In this document: piece by piece, positions 47,846-61,667 of the stretch
Layout: each line of letters starts with the position of its first letter
How positions within the stretch are numbered: the first letter of the stretch is position 1
NCBI GenBank assembly: GCA_030247885.1
Contig: JAPDRO010000029.1
Coordinates: 186,001 to 250,000 of the forward strand
Direction: 5' to 3'
DNA: 64,000 nucleotides
Source: Taxawa tesnikishii (nom. ined.)
Lineage: Eukaryota > Ascomycota > Dothideomycetes > Dothideales
Notes under the pieces: model-generated
What the model was told of the DNA's origin: nothing
The model's database searches: none
What the model saw: only the letters and a program-made list of their open reading frames with translations
Position numbers and translations under genes: made by a program

Positions 47846-48003
47846 TATTACGAGTAGTTACGTAATACTTAAGACTTATTTATAAAGTAAACTTATCCTA
47901 CTTATAAGGGAGCTCGAGGCCCCTTAAAGGAAGATAATAATTAGTTTCTATTATAATTTACTAAGTCTTAGCGTTTTATACGTTACTATAAACTACCCTT
48001 ATA
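47846..48003 (+). repeat. 3' LTR of the RIPped gypsy fossil
   Basis: 158 bp, beginning TATTACGAGTAGTTACGTAA and ending AAACTACCCTTATA; followed by CTCTT. Differences from the 5' LTR are mostly C/T and G/A, as RIP would give. Confidence 0.85.
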
Positions 48004-50939
48004 CTCTTACCCTAAGGTATAATACTTTAAAAGTCTTTCTAACTATTATTATAATCGAGGATTTAAAGTACTATTAAGTAAATATTAATAATACTTTTAC
48101 TAAGTTATTTTTAAAGAAGGAGATTTATATAGTACTTTTACTTAATATTAATCTCGCCTTTAACTAAGTACTTAAGGTTCTTAAGAGTTTATATAATCTT
48201 AAGTAAGTAGTAAGGAATTAAAACTAAAACTATATACTATAACTTTAAAAGCTAAGCTTCGTTTAAAGCGAAGTAAACTTATATCTTTTAATTTACTTAA
48301 AAAGGAAAATACTTCTCCTTATTTACGTAGATAATATCTAAGTAGCATATAAGGATATTAATAATATCTTATAGTTTAAAGAGGCTTTTACTTTTATCTT
48401 TAAGATTAAGGACTTAAGAGAAATTAACTTTATTCTTAAAGTAAGAATTATAAGGAATAAGGAAGCTAAAATAATTAAAATAAATTAGTCTTATTATATT
48501 AAAGATATTCTTACTAAATATAATATAAAGAAAGATAACGTTACGAAATCCTAATAGGTAAATTAGCGCGTTATAATACTAATTTACTCTCTAGTACCTA
48601 ATCTACTAATCCTTATGTCTTAGATTTACGTATCGAATCTACGATATATACTTCGATCTATAGTATCTATAGTTCCTAGTATAACTATTAATATTGCCTA
48701 TAATGATCCTAATAGGATACTTAATATAACTCTAAAGTACGAGTCCTTTAGTTCTATTAAAATCCTTAGTAAAGTCGCGAGGTATAGACCTAGTAAGTAT
48801 ACTATTACTATAGTTACTACTAGATCTTTCGTACTATACGTACAAATTAGCGTAAGTATAAGAGATAACGTAGTCGTATTATACGCTATTATAAAAATAC
48901 TTTATTTACTTAAGTTCCTTACTAGGCTTATTTAGCTAGGTTCTTACTTATATATTTATTATATTAAAAGTCTTCTTAATCGCGCTCTATAACGCGCTAT
49001 TAAGTAGTTTGTCCTCTAAAACCCTTTTATCTTAATTAACTATAAGTACTAATATCTCCTCGTTTTCTTCGCTATATATATTATAGTACTATATATATAG
49101 GCTACTTACGTTCCTAATTACGCGAGTAACCTTAAGCTTAATATTCTTTTAAAACCTACTCGAAGACGTAACTTAGTAGAAGAATACCTTTTATTAACTT
49201 TATTTATCTTTACCTTAATAGCCTTTAATATAAATATAGTAAGGGATAATAACTTACTACTTATAAGTATAGATAGTATATATAGACTAATACGCTAGCG
49301 TTTAGGGCTCCTATTACTAGCGTTTATAGTACTACTAACTTAAGTAATAGTTATAAGAAGTAATAACTAAGAGGATATAATAGCTATAGTAAGTAATAAC
49401 GATTATTAAACGTTTCTATTAATACCTTCGTTACTACTACGGAGCTCTAAACTAGATATATTTATAATACGTTAAATTATATTAAAAAGGAATAAGAGTA
49501 TAGTTTACTTTCTTCGCTAAAGTTTAGTCTAGTAAGGTTATTACTAAAGGTATAGTACTATTAAGGAGCGACGTATTACTTAATCTTATTATTAACTACG
49601 CTAAGCTATTTGCGCGCCTAATATATTATAATAGTAAGGATACGCTCGCGACGAAGAGGCCTATTCTCGCGTTACTATATATCTTAATATCTATCGTATA
49701 TATGCTATATAGTCTTACTACTTAGTATTTTCTACTTTAACTTATACGTTACATTAGTCTCTAATATACTAGTTATCTATAAGTTAATAATATACTTTAT
49801 AGTTACTATTAAATAAAATAGTATATACGGTATTATATCTTAAAAGAATTTACTAGTATCCTCTTAGTCTATAAGGCTACGACGTTTATAGTAAACCTTA
49901 CTTATAATTTCGATAAATATTTTACTTAGGAAACGTTTCGCCTATTTAGTTATTTAATACTCGGCGTAATAATGTTAGTATAAGTATTATAATAATACCT
50001 CGTCGCTATCTTAGTAAAGGAAAGCTCCTACCTTTCCTTCCTTATATACTTATTACTTAAGGTAATTAGTATTACGAGACGTATATCTACTAGTAGCATT
50101 TCGATTAATATAAGCGTTTATCTCTCTATAGGTAATAGTAAAGTAGTTATTACGAGCCGTTCTTATAGATTCGCGTATCTAAATTTATATTAGTACTTTA
50201 AGGACAACTAGGAATATTATATACTCTAAAAACGACGACTCTATATAGAGCGCGTAGTACTTCCGTCCCTAGGTTAGCTTCTTACTTAATAAACTAAACG
50301 TCTTTTTATATATCTTAAATAAGTTTATCTATCTAGTATTCGTTTTAAAATACTAAGTAAAATCTAGGGTATATTATTTCTTAAAAGGAAAGTATAACTC
50401 TCGAAGTAGAAATAAATATAATATAAAGTTTAACTACTTCGTAGACTCGAAACGTAGCTAGAGGTAATAGTAGCTTACCTCGACTAATAATCTATTTAAA
50501 GTCTTCTCTTCCTTAATAGAAGAGTACTAAAGGTTATATTATTTATATTTCCTAACGCTCTTTTAACTTTTAATAGCTTTACTTAATACTATAAAATACT
50601 CGAATAAGACTTAAGCTATTAGGATTATAAATAAACGTAACTTCTATTTAAACTAGGTCGTAGTTAATACTATCTAATTCTTAAGATAACTTAGTAGTAC
50701 TATAATATATAAGAGAGATCTAATAATATATATTAAAAATAAATAACGTATCGAACGAATAGTTAGTAAAGTTCTACTAAGGTATTAAGATATAATATAA
50801 TAAAACGAACGCGTTAATATAGTTAAGTTAAATAAAAAGAAAGAAAAAGTTCTATACATATAGACGCGTCTTAACGCTTCCTTTAGTAATTCGTAGTAGT
50901 TCGAGCCGTTTATATAACTCTTAATAACTTTACTAATAG

Positions 50940-51270
50940 TAGCCTTAGTAGCTTCTCTTAAACTTACTCTATTAGTAATCCTAGTAGTAATCTAAGTAAA
51001 CGCTCTAGCGACTTTCTAAGAGTCGCCCTATTAATACTCCTAGTAGTACTTTTAATAGTAATCTTAGTAAATACTTTAGTAACTTTTTAAGAGTCGCTCT
51101 ATTAGTACTCCTAGTAGTACTCTTAGTAGTAATCTTAATAGACGCTCTAGCGGCTTTTTAAAAGTCGCCCTATTAGTACTCTTAGTAGTACTCCTAGTAG
51201 TACTCCTAGTAGTACTCTTAGTAGTAATCTTAGTAGACTCTCTAGTAACTTTTTAAGAGTTACCTTATTA
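50940..51270 (+). repeat. Tandem repeat, ~71-bp units with 15-bp subrepeats
   Basis: About four units containing ACTTTTTAAGAGTCGC...CTATTAGTACTCCTAGTAG, with variable numbers of the subrepeat TAGTACTCCTAGTAG, in the left arm of the Plavaka-type element. Confidence 0.75.
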
Positions 51271-52852
51271 GTAATCCTAGTAGTTAGTATTAATAAAGTA
51301 GTATTACCTTCTCGACTATTATCTAATTATAGTACTTATATATATAGTAAAACTCGTATAATCGCCTTAGTTAAGTTACTATAGTTATTGCTATTAAAGT
51401 AGGTATTATAGTAAGTATAAGCTAATATACCTTAAAATAGGTAGTTTGGTAGACTATCTTATATAAAGAGACTATAAGTACTATACGCTCTATAGTTATA
51501 CTCGTAGGTACTACTACCTTAAAGGTAGTAAGTAATTATAATAAAAGGTAATTTAAGACTTACTCTCTATTAGTATTATATATCGAGGATATACTTAAAA
51601 CTTATTATATAAAACTTTAAGCTCTTTCCTTATAGATATCGAATCGATATAAGTCTCTCCTAATTACCTTAATCGTTAATTATAGCGGGCCTCTTATCTT
51701 CTTAATTTAATTTAATATAATCTAAGGTACTATTTAACTCTTACTTTATAATTAGTAATTCGACTAAGCGTAATAGAAGTAGATCCTTTAGAGTATAATA
51801 ATACTCTATTACTTTTACTTTAGCTCTTATAATCTCGTACGTAAAGCTAATAGCCTTAAACGAACTACTCTTAAGCGTAACTTATATAGGCTCTATAGTT
51901 AGGATATAGTAGTATCTTCTCTTACTATCCCTACTCTTTATCTCTACGCTTTTAGTTTTAGTTTTATCTCTATCCTTATTACTAGCGCTACTAGTAGCTA
52001 GGCTAGTTATAGCGCGACTTATATTAGAAGTTAATTCGACGTTATTATAAGTAACTTTACGCTCGTAGCTACGTTACTTAAGGTTTACGTTAATTTAATA
52101 TATTAGCTTTTAAAACGACTCTTTTCCGTTATCTATTTATATAAATCGTATAGTATCGTAGAATTAATATACTATATTATATTACTTTAAGACTATAGTA
52201 AAGATCTTAACCTCGACGTAATTTTATATTTCGATTATTATAAAACTCTTTTTAGTAAGACGCAACGCTACAAAGATTCTCTTAATAAAAGTATAAAAGT
52301 CGTAGTATTTCTAGTCGCTTAGCTATAGGTCCTATTTAATTATCTACGTAACTAATTAACTATTATTTTTACTAATATTCTTTAACTTATAAGTTAGAGT
52401 TATAGTTACATATAATCGGTTTAGGGAATATCTTTATAAGAGTATACGTAAGTATTAAGTAGAAGCTTAGTTTATCTTTTAACTTATAATAGCCTTTAGG
52501 ATTAGCTATATACGCCGTCTAGCTACTACTTATATATTCCTCTCGTTTAAATAGTAAATATTTCTCGAAGTCTTATTTGTATTCTTTATACCTTTACGAT
52601 TTAATTATCTTATTAGCTTCGTAAAAGATAGTCCTTATAGGCTACGCTAGCGTATATAGGAACTACTATTAGTACTTTACTTTAACTTTATCGATAGTAT
52701 AGACTTAACCTTTTATTTACCTACGTAAAAGGCCTCTCTTATTATATTAATTAGTAGTTTAATACTAGTAATTTCTATAGAGTAGTACTCTTCTCCTTTT
52801 CCTTTATTATATTATATATATAGTTAAGTAGTAAAGTAAGGTATAATTATAG

Positions 52853-53053
52853 TAGGCCTTATTAATCTTTCCTTTATATCTTATATACTTATTCGTTTAT
52901 ATTCCCTCCCTACTTTTATACTTTAATAGACCTCCTAGTAGGATTACTAGTAGGGCCTTATTAATCTTTCCTTTATATCTTATATACTTATTTGTTTATA
53001 TCTCTTTCTTACCTTTACGCCCTAATAGACTTCCTAGTAGAATTACTAGTAGA
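52853..53053 (+). repeat. Tandem duplication, ~101-bp unit
   Basis: Two adjacent copies beginning GGCCTTATTAATCTTTCC (52,856 and 52,953) and ending in a variant of CTCCTAGTAGGATTACTAGT, differing at a few C/T sites. Confidence 0.75.
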
Positions 53054-53426
53054 GCTTACTTACTCCCTCGTTTATACTTTACTAACTAATTTCTTTACTT
53101 CCGTTTTATACTTCCTTACTAATAAAGTCTTCTATTTAGTTACTACCTTTCCTTCCTTTAGTTATATCTATATACTTATCCTTTACTACTACTTATCTTA
53201 TTTACTTTACTTCTTTATTACCTTAGTACTTAATAGTTACTATATCTTACGCTACGTTTTCTTAAGCCTTCCGAATTTATATTAGTATAGAGACTCTATT
53301 TATATTATATATTACGCGTTAGTTAATAACACTATCTTCGGCTACTATTATAATATTACTTTCTTGTCCTTTCGCGCTCGTATAAGTCGTCTCTATATAT
53401 ATACTAATTACTTCGTATTACTACCT

Positions 53427-53500
53427 TCTTGTTATACGCGTTATTATCTTCTTATTACGCGCGTTACTATCTTCTTATTACGCGCGTTACTACCTTTTAT
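53427..53500 (+). repeat. Short tandem repeat, ~26-bp unit
   Basis: Three copies of a unit like TTACGCGCGTTACTATCTTCTTA. CpG-rich in an otherwise TA-rich stretch because RIP spares CG. Confidence 0.65.
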
Positions 53501-53759
53501 AATACGCGCGACGTAGACTTATACTTTACTACTAGTTCTTTTTTATTTCCTTATTTAACGCTAAATTTAGTCGCTATCTTATATAGTCGTTCTTATAGAC
53601 TCTCTTTTACTAGTCCGAGGTATTTCTTCCTTTTACTTATATATATACTCGTATTAAATTTTAACTTACTACGTAGAACGATTATTTTACTTCCGCGCTA
53701 TTACTATAAGTATACTTACTAATCTTATCGCGTCCTTCGCGCTACTACTTCCTAACTTA

Positions 53760-56700
53760 AACCCTTTAGCTAATCTTAATAAGTATAATTCCTTTATATA
53801 AATAAAGAACTTACTCTAGCATTTTCTCGCGACTAAGGGCCTAGGTAAGTCTAAAAGAAGTACTATAAAGGGATTCGTATACGCTATTTTAAGCGTAGAT
53901 AAAGCTAACTAATAAATTCTTAAGGATATAGTTATAAGTTATTTAAGGAATTTTAAATACCTTCGTAAGGGCTTCCTAAAGATACTCGTAGCTAAGCGTA
54001 AACGCTTTAGTATTTAAAATAACCTTCTTAACGAAGCAAAAGGCTAGGCTATCTAGGAATTACTTTAAAAGAAGTCTTAAGAGAAGTTACCTTAACTTTA
54101 ATACTACTCGAACTTATTTTATAAGAATAAAAATAACGCGGACTTTATTAAGATAGTTATATAGTATCTTCTTCGAATATATATATAAGATATAAAGTAC
54201 GAAAATAAAAGTAATAATAAGGATAAACATAGCTAGGGTACTAGAAGTAGAAAAAGAGTACGTTTAATGTTATAGTTAAGAGTACGTTTATTTTTACGCT
54301 TAGAGCGCTTACGAAGTCGAATATATAATAGTATATATAGTACTATATTATCTATTAATATAACCGACAATCTCGACGATATAATTATTAGTAGCTTAAT
54401 ATTAAAAAAGAATCTTAGCGATATACTTCTTATATTCGTCTAAGTTAACTCTATTTACTTTAATATAAATATACTTATTAGTTTATTTATAGCTATACCT
54501 TTACGTCTCGGTACTATTTATAATACTAATAAGGGCATATATAAGCTTAATCTTTTTCGTAAGTTAGCTTAGCGTTATTTTAAGAGCGTTTCGCTACTAG
54601 TAGTTTAAGAGCTTATTACTTACGTTTAGTAATAAATAACGCGCGAATTTTAGTAGTTCGACTTAATTATTAATCTTAAAGTAGACGTAAACGAAGCTAA
54701 ATTAGCCGGCTTACTATATAATAGTATACTCTAGGAAGTATACTAAAATACCCTAGCCGATATTAAATAGCTTTAAATATTCGTTATATATAATCTCGAC
54801 TATATTTAACTAATCCCTAAGTTAAAGCTCTATAGATAGAGAACTATCTTAAACGAGCGTACTTTAAAGAAAATAAACGAGCGTACTTTAAAGAATATAA
54901 AAGTAACGAAGTTATCTACGAAGATTAAGCGTCGACTAGTACTATTACTACTTCCTATAAAGCCGACGCGTCGTTTTACTATTAAGTTTATAACAATAGA
55001 AAATAACGGTTTAATATTAAAAAGTAATAATCTATTTAAGCTAGACGTTCCTCCTAGTTTAAAAAACTCTTATTAGTTAGAAGATAACTACGTTACTATA
55101 GAGAGAGTTACTCTTAAAAGAAAATAAAAAGAGCTAAATAATAAGGTAAATAATAAGGCTTATAAGAAGGCCGTATACTTAACTATAAAGTTTTTTAGTT
55201 AATTAAAAGTAATACTTACGAACTTAGTTCTTTAATAAAGTAAAAGTCGTCTATTGCTCTCGATAGTAACTAGATAGTATATAAGTAGCTATCGAGCGGT
55301 AATATCGAGGGCTTAGACTCTATTAATAGAGATAATAAAAGCGCGACTATTAACTTTTAAGCTCTAATATTAAGAGATTATAGTTTCGAGTATAAGGAAC
55401 TCGCTCTTTAGTAGACTATATATCGCTTCTTTAATAGTAATCTAAATAACCTTAACTCTATATCTAGTGTTTTCTATAAGGGCTAAAATAAGAAGAACTT
55501 CTTATTATCTTACTAATTCTACTCTACGAGTTAGGTATTAAAGGAAATACTTTTTAGTAGTCTCGTAGTTTATAATACTTATAATATAGGCCTTAGTAAG
55601 ACTTATATTACTATCTAAGCTAAAAGTAGCTAAAATTAAGGTATACGTAATAGGGACTTAATGTTTTTAAACCCTTTCTAATTAGAGATTTACTTAAACG
55701 TAACCTTATTAAAGATAACGAGGAGGATAATAAAAGAAATATAAATAGTATATAGAAAGGCCCCTTACTATAGTTCGACGACTATTTAAAATAAGTCGTA
55801 CTTATAACTCTAAAGAAGCTTATAAGTAATATTTATCTTACTAACTATTACTTTAAGGATAAGAGATATAATAAGTAGTTTAGTAAAGTTACCTATAAAA
55901 ACATAAGTAGTAAGAAGCGAAAGATAATAATACGCGTTTTAATATAAGAAAACCTTATTAATACTTCGTTTGCGCGCGTAATTGTAAATAAGTTCTATAA
56001 ATATATTAACGTATTTAAGAGCGTTTAGTTAAATCTAAGCCTACTTTCGAGTACTCCGTAGTTTATATTCGTTAGTAGAACGCTATTTAATAAGGTTACT
56101 TCGATTATAAGCTTATACTTCGTTTCTAAAGTCTAGTACTTCGACTTTAAAGATCCTAGAAAGCGTATTATTAAAAACTAGACTTAGAACTTTCTATATT
56201 AAGTAGCGAAAGTTACTAGTAATAAAACGAATCCTAGTAGTAAGTAATATAACTTAAATAAAATCGAGTTAAACGCTTAGAAGTAAAGTTAACTTACTTA
56301 TATTAAATAGCGCTTATTAAGAGTTAACTTTCTATAGCTTATAACTACTACTAACATAGTCGCAAAAGAGTAAGGTAAGGTTAGCGCTACCTTACTTAGA
56401 AAGATAAGAGACGCTAGAGGCGAGGGCGACGATAAGGAAGATTAAATAAATATTAATAAACTTAGTAAAGAAAGTCTTAAATAAGTTCGAATTCTTAGTA
56501 AAGTACTATAAGCTAGGACTATTAAGTATAACGTTAACTATCGATAGCTTCTAAATATTAAGACTTACTTACGCGAAGAGGGTATAAGAGCTATACTAAT
56601 ACTACTATATTTAACGTTCGACTATATAGTTAGGATTTTAGAGAGAGAGATAAATTATTTAATACTTACTTAGTAAAAGGTCCTTACTAATACGCTTAAG

Positions 56701-57620
56701 AAAGGTATAGGAAAGTCTAGTTTTAGTATATATAACTTTATAACTACTTATTACTATTTCCGCGTCCTTATAGTCCTACTCTACCTTAAGAGACTTAAGG
56801 AAACTAATAAAGCTATACGTACGGAATTAGCGGAGAGTATAACGACTAAGATAGCGCCGACGCTTTTAAAGGATCCTTAAAGTACTACTCTCTAGTAATA
56901 TATAGTAGAGATTAACGCTACGCTTATAATATAAAAGCTTTATAAGATCCTTAAGAAGGTACGAGCCTAAAATAACTTTACTAGCTAGTTCCTACGTAAG
57001 GTTATAATTAGTTTATTCTTACCCTTTACTATTACTATAGTTAAGATATAAATAATATAGTTACTCGAATAAAAGGCTAATAGTAATACTCTTACTTAAG
57101 ACTTTTCTAACTTTACTAATTTCTTAAAGGATATTAAGTTCGTTAATTCTTAGACTAGTAATAAGCTCTAAGTAATTAACAACTTTAAGGGTACTAGTAA
57201 TAAAGAGTATAAGGACGAGCTAGGAGCCTTATTAGCTATTATAAGCTAAATTAATAGTAAAATAAATCTAGTTCCTAGCGACTATATTATCTTATTAGAC
57301 TCTAACTAGACTATATAGAATATATCGTAGCTTATCTATCGAGTAAGACGTACTAAGATAACGTAGAAGGTAAAGATTATAAAGTACTATTATATTATTT
57401 ATAACTCTAAGTAAATTCGGATTTAGGGATAAATAAACGATCGTATTATAAGCGCTAATAAGCTTCGCGCTAAACTAGCTATATATAGTATTAAAGAGAA
57501 GAAGCTTAGGAAGTATATAGATCGAGTAATTAATATTAGTAGCAATAAGGAAGGCGATAATAATATATAAATAGAAGGTAGTAATAGTAAAAGACTAAAG
57601 AATTATACCTATATAAATTT
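53760..57620 (+). pseudogene. SNF2-like helicase pseudogene in the Plavaka-type element
   Basis: Plus-strand translation gives a degraded SNF2-type ATPase. Near 55,500-55,610 a Q-motif-like block (LLSY*FYSTS*VLKEIL) precedes a Walker A (NIGLSKT, expected NxGLGKT after RIP changes Gly to Ser). Near 57,280-57,400 the C-terminal helicase motif VI region is visible (ILLDSN*TI*NISQLIYRVRRTK.T*KVKIIKYY, family pattern DPxWxxxxxxQAxxRVxRxGQxxxVxxxxY). The 5' part (53,760-55,000) is open-frame-like but unassigned. SNF2 proteins remodel chromatin or DNA using ATP. Here the gene would be cargo of the transposon or a captured neighbour. Stops are frequent at Gln/Trp codons. Confidence 0.55.
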
Positions 57621-58089
57621 AAAAGAAAAAAATATACGTAAATTATTATTCTTAAAAGTAAACTATCTACGTAAATAAGATAGAAATTAGTAAAGTACTT
57701 AAAATACTAAATCTTATTAGGATACTTAATAGAGTCGAGTAGATAGCCTAGTATACGTAATATATAAGGCAAAAACGCGAGAACGTAAATACTTAGTAGG
57801 GCCGTATTATATCCGCGTCTTATAAAGCGTAATTACTTTAATTCTTTACTATTATACTATTATTTAAATAATAGTACTATAATACTAATATAAGTATACC
57901 CTCTATATTAAAGACTAAGATTTAAGAGTACCTCTAAGTTATTAAGGTATATTACTACTTATATTATCGCTTAAAAACTAAAGAACGCCTTATAGGCTAG
58001 AGAGGGTATATATATAGCTTATAAAGATAGTAAATATATTAAAACTAATATATAATAGGCTATATATCTCCTTTTATACTAAACGCCTT
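57621..58089. other. Spacer between helicase and transposase
   Basis: RIPped, no protein-like frame. Presumably the terminator/promoter spacer of the two plus-strand genes. Confidence 0.4.
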
Positions 58090-60650
58090 ATATATTAATA
58101 TAACGTCTTAAGACCTCAATAAACTAAGTAGAGATAATATTAACGCTATAGCGTACGAAGATACTATATACGACTCGATAAGTAACGAATTACCTTATAA
58201 AGGTATAAGAGAAGGTAATAGTAAATAAACGGAGGAAGATAAGAAGGTTAAAGAAGAGTCTAATAATAACGAAGAATATAACTTAACTAAGGACTTTATA
58301 AATTAGACGTAGATATTAGAGGCCCTTAACTTATAGCCTAGTAATAGTAGTAATAATAACGATAATATAACTCCTATTAACGAGCGAGAGAAGATAGTTA
58401 GTAAAGAAGCGAAAAACGTATATAATACTATATATAGTATAAGTTTTAACTTAATTCGCCTAGGTAGCGAAAGACTATTATTATCGGCGTTAAGTAAGGT
58501 ACGCGATAGTTTTAAAGAAAAGACGACTCTAAAAGTAGGCTCTCGTAAGACGTAGTATATATAGTATAAAAATTAAATATTAACGTATAGCTAATAGTAT
58601 CTAGTTATAATATATAGGATATAATTAATTTAATGCTACTTAGAAATTTTTAAGACTAGTTCGACTTTAGCTTTACGTAATAAATATACTAAGAAAATAT
58701 TTCTAAGAATAGTATTAATTACTTACTTAAGACTCTAGGACTAGAACCCTTACTATAGCGCCTTAGTTAAAAGTTAGCTAACTAGCTACAAATAAAGATA
58801 AAAATATACTTATAGTAGTAGATATTAGGTAGTAGTATATAAAGGAGATATAAGTACTAAGTAAGAGTAACTTAACTAAATATATAGCGTATAGTTTATA
58901 GTATAGAATTCGATATAAGTAGTTAAATTCTTCCTAGGCTATATTAGCTTTCGATATAACTTCTACTATAAGCTATATCGCGTATAAATAGACGAGAACT
59001 ATAACTATAAAAGGTATACTAATATACTATTTAGTAATTAGTAGTAGGACATATAAAAACAAGTTAGTTTAACTATACTTAGAGCTACTATTATACCTAT
59101 TATTATCGTAAGTAATAAGACTAAGTTAACGCTTTAATTAGGAGACTTATAAGCTTACGCTATATATATAATAGTTAGTAACCTTAATATAATAACGCGA
59201 TATTCGAACGAATAACCTAGGTCGATATTATTAGTATTACTACTAATAGTTAATAAGGGTAATATAAACTTAAGGAATAGGATATTCTATTAGTATTTAA
59301 AAGAAGTCTTTATACTAGTTATAAATACGTATAGATAGAGAGGAACTAAAATCTCTTACGCTAATAGCTAAATAAGGTAATACTTCCTAATAATCGCCGT
59401 AATTATAACTAATTATAAGGAGTAAGTTAAGCTAATAAGTATACTTAGTAGTCGATACTATATAATATATAAGATCTATCCTAATTTACGAAAGGATCTT
59501 AAACTCTTAGCGCCCTAGTAAACTAAAGCGAATTCTTAAAATCGTATTAAACGTTAGTAATAAGCTATTTATATTCGTATAAGTTATAGTAGCTCCTCGG
59601 ATATACTACTACTAAATACTAGAGAAGAAGATAAGTAAGAGTCTAATAGTATATTAAAAGACTTAGACTTAGAACTAAACTTAAATAAGAGACTATATAA
59701 TATTAACTACTTTGCATTTAATATACTAAGTATAGAGATTTACTAATTACTTATAGTCGATATTCTTTACTAACTTTTAAAGGGCGTTATAATATACGTA
59801 CTTACTTAGACTTAGGCGTTTATATTAAAGTATATAAAGAATAAGAAGAGTACTTAAATATATAAAGTAGTAAAAAGGTAAACGTAAGAAAGAGGCGCTA
59901 AAAGGCTACTAATTTTAAAGTAGCTAAAGCTATTATTAAAAACATTATTAATAGGTAATTCGTAGCGATTTCGCCCTTTTCGACGCTTCGTATTTTTAAG
60001 AAGTTATCTACTATTTCTTAATAAACTAGCGCCGAGTAAAAAAGTATCTTATAGTAGATTATATTAGTATTTATACTATTACTTAAGGAAATTAGTACTA
60101 TAAAAGTAAAAGAAGTAATTCGTTTTATACGCGCGATAGTAGATTTTATTACTCTTACGATATATAATAGTTATAATAAATAAATGCTATATTACTTCGA
60201 ACTTACGCTATATAAGATAAATTAATATAAGGAAGTATTTCGAGTATATTATAACTTAAAAGTAAAAGAAGACGAACGCTACTTTAACTTCCCTAAGTAG
60301 TATACTCTAACGTACTACGTTTAAATAATTCGCTTATATAACTACGCGCCTAATTAAGATATAAGCTATCTTAAATATAAGTACTATACTTATATAAAAG
60401 AAAGCTTTCGATAAATAAATAGAAAAGACGAGTAGAAAGATTAGCTAATAGACTATTATTATTATAACCTAAATATACTCGTATTATAAGACCTTTTTAA
60501 TAGTTATAAATAGAAGTTTATAATAGAGACTAGAGAGTAAGTAAAAGAGCCTATATTACCTTTTAAGGCCTAGCTTATCGTAGCTATATTTAGCCTTCCT
60601 AAACTATATTATTAAGCTAAGAAGTATTTATAGTAACTAGTAAGTAAAGT
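58090..60650 (+). pseudogene. Plavaka-type (KDZ) transposase, RIPped
   Basis: Plus-strand translation matches Plavaka-family transposase blocks. TIIPIIIVSNKTKLTL near 59,090 fits the family pattern ATVVPVIISSDKTQLT. AYAIYIIVSNLN near 59,155 fits YPVYLTIGNI, and YANS*IR*YFLIIAVIITNYKE*V near 59,350-59,430 fits DGxxRxxxPIxAxxxxDYPEQ. A DILY*LLKGAL-like block near 59,765 fits PDxLHQxxxG. FNFPK*YTLTYYV*IIRLYNYAPN near 60,280-60,350 followed by INRKDE near 60,415 fits FNIPKLHxLxHYVxxIRxFG...TNRKDE. The family moves DNA by a RNase-H-fold DDE mechanism. RIP removed most Gln codons and the gene is dead. The N-terminal region from 58,090 is acidic and Asn-rich. Confidence 0.75.
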
Positions 60651-61667
60651 AGTAGAGTACCTAGGTACTAAGGAGGGGTAATATTTTCGTTAGGCGATAG
60701 CTATTTTTATACGTAAGAGTAAACTAAAAGAGATAATAATCGCGCCTATAGGCCTAGCGTCTTAAGAAGTAACTAATAACTCAAATAGGATAGAGCTTAA
60801 TAATACGTAAGTAAATAACTATTTTATTTAGCTTTATTACTCTATTAAATGTCGAAAGGAAACTAGTAATAACGCTAGCGATAGGAATATAACGAAGCGA
60901 AACTATACGTAATATATTCGTAACTAGTAAAAGTCTAGTTAACTTAAATACGACTAAGTATAAATATAAGAATATATAGACTTAATATTAAACGACTATA
61001 ATGTAGCTATACTTACGTTTTAGGGACGCCTTCTAGTTCGCCTCCGATTAATTATTACTATAAAGGATATCGAATCTACGCGTCGAGGCTACGAGGAAGC
61101 TTATATCGACGATAATAATACGGAAAATAGTAAGACTCTATACTATAGTAATATATATGTAAATATCTATACGGCGAAGAGGGTAAATAATAAAGTAAAT
61201 AACGATTATAAGATAACTATAATTAAGCCTTTAGTAGTATACTTAAGTCGAAGTATACTATAGGGAAAAAGAGTATATCTTTTAACTTAAGTTTACTATA
61301 CTATTTACGTAGTACTAATAAACGAGCGTATCGAGCGAGCTAATAAGGATATATATATTAATAATACTACTAACTAAGTAACGTATAACTTTATTTATAA
61401 CGAGGATTAGGAAGAAAGGGTAATTTATACTATAACTAAGTCGAAGATTAAAAGAATAAGAAGTTTACATAGTAGGGAAATAATAGTAATACGAGTAGTA
61501 AGAGAGAAAAGAAAAGGGAAATAAAAGCGTAAAGGCTAAGTACATTTAAAATAGAGTTTAAGAGATTAAAAGAGTCGAAACATTATAATATAGTAAGTAG
61601 GAAAAGAAGTACTAAAAATAAAGGAGGATATACGTAATAATAAAAGCGCCGTAAGTAATTAAGATAA
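60651..61667 (+). other. 3' part of the Plavaka-type element
   Basis: RIPped sequence following the transposase. It may include the transposase tail (acidic stretch near 61,080-61,140) or a further small gene. Nothing is identified. Confidence 0.4.

Larger units (their letters stand above)
39610..48003 (+). mobile_element. Ty3/gypsy LTR retrotransposon fossil (chromovirus-like), RIPped
   Basis: LTRs of 158-159 bp at 39,610-39,768 and 47,846-48,003 and a CTCTT duplication at 39,605-39,609 and 48,004-48,008. Gag-like sequence lies around 40,150-40,500, reverse transcriptase around 41,690-42,060 and, after a Fot1 insertion, 43,920-44,300. RNase H is around 44,400-44,900, integrase around 45,380-45,900, and a chromodomain-like block at about 46,440-46,560. 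A further 1.2 kb to the 3' LTR is unidentified. It sits inside the copia reverse transcriptase. RIP-saturated with very many breaks; it is a different, much older lineage copy than the gypsy element at 8,686-15,465. Confidence 0.85.
48541..53750. other. Left arm of the Plavaka-type element, no identified protein
   Basis: RIP-saturated. The minus strand has the more protein-like reading around 51,650-52,750 (for example a Ser/Lys-rich stretch SNISRAITSLATSSASNKDR near 52,000), but no family was recognised. The plus-strand frames at 52,992-53,285 and 53,429-53,722 are Tyr/Leu/Phe-rich artefacts of TA-rich DNA. This arm may carry further cargo or the subterminal repeats of the element. Confidence 0.4.

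Noticed and set aside
52992-53722. Two 97-codon Tyr/Leu/Phe-rich frames that look like membrane proteins
   Set aside because: CTA/TTA/TAT-rich codons created by RIP mimic hydrophobic segments; no family resemblance, and they overlap tandem repeats.
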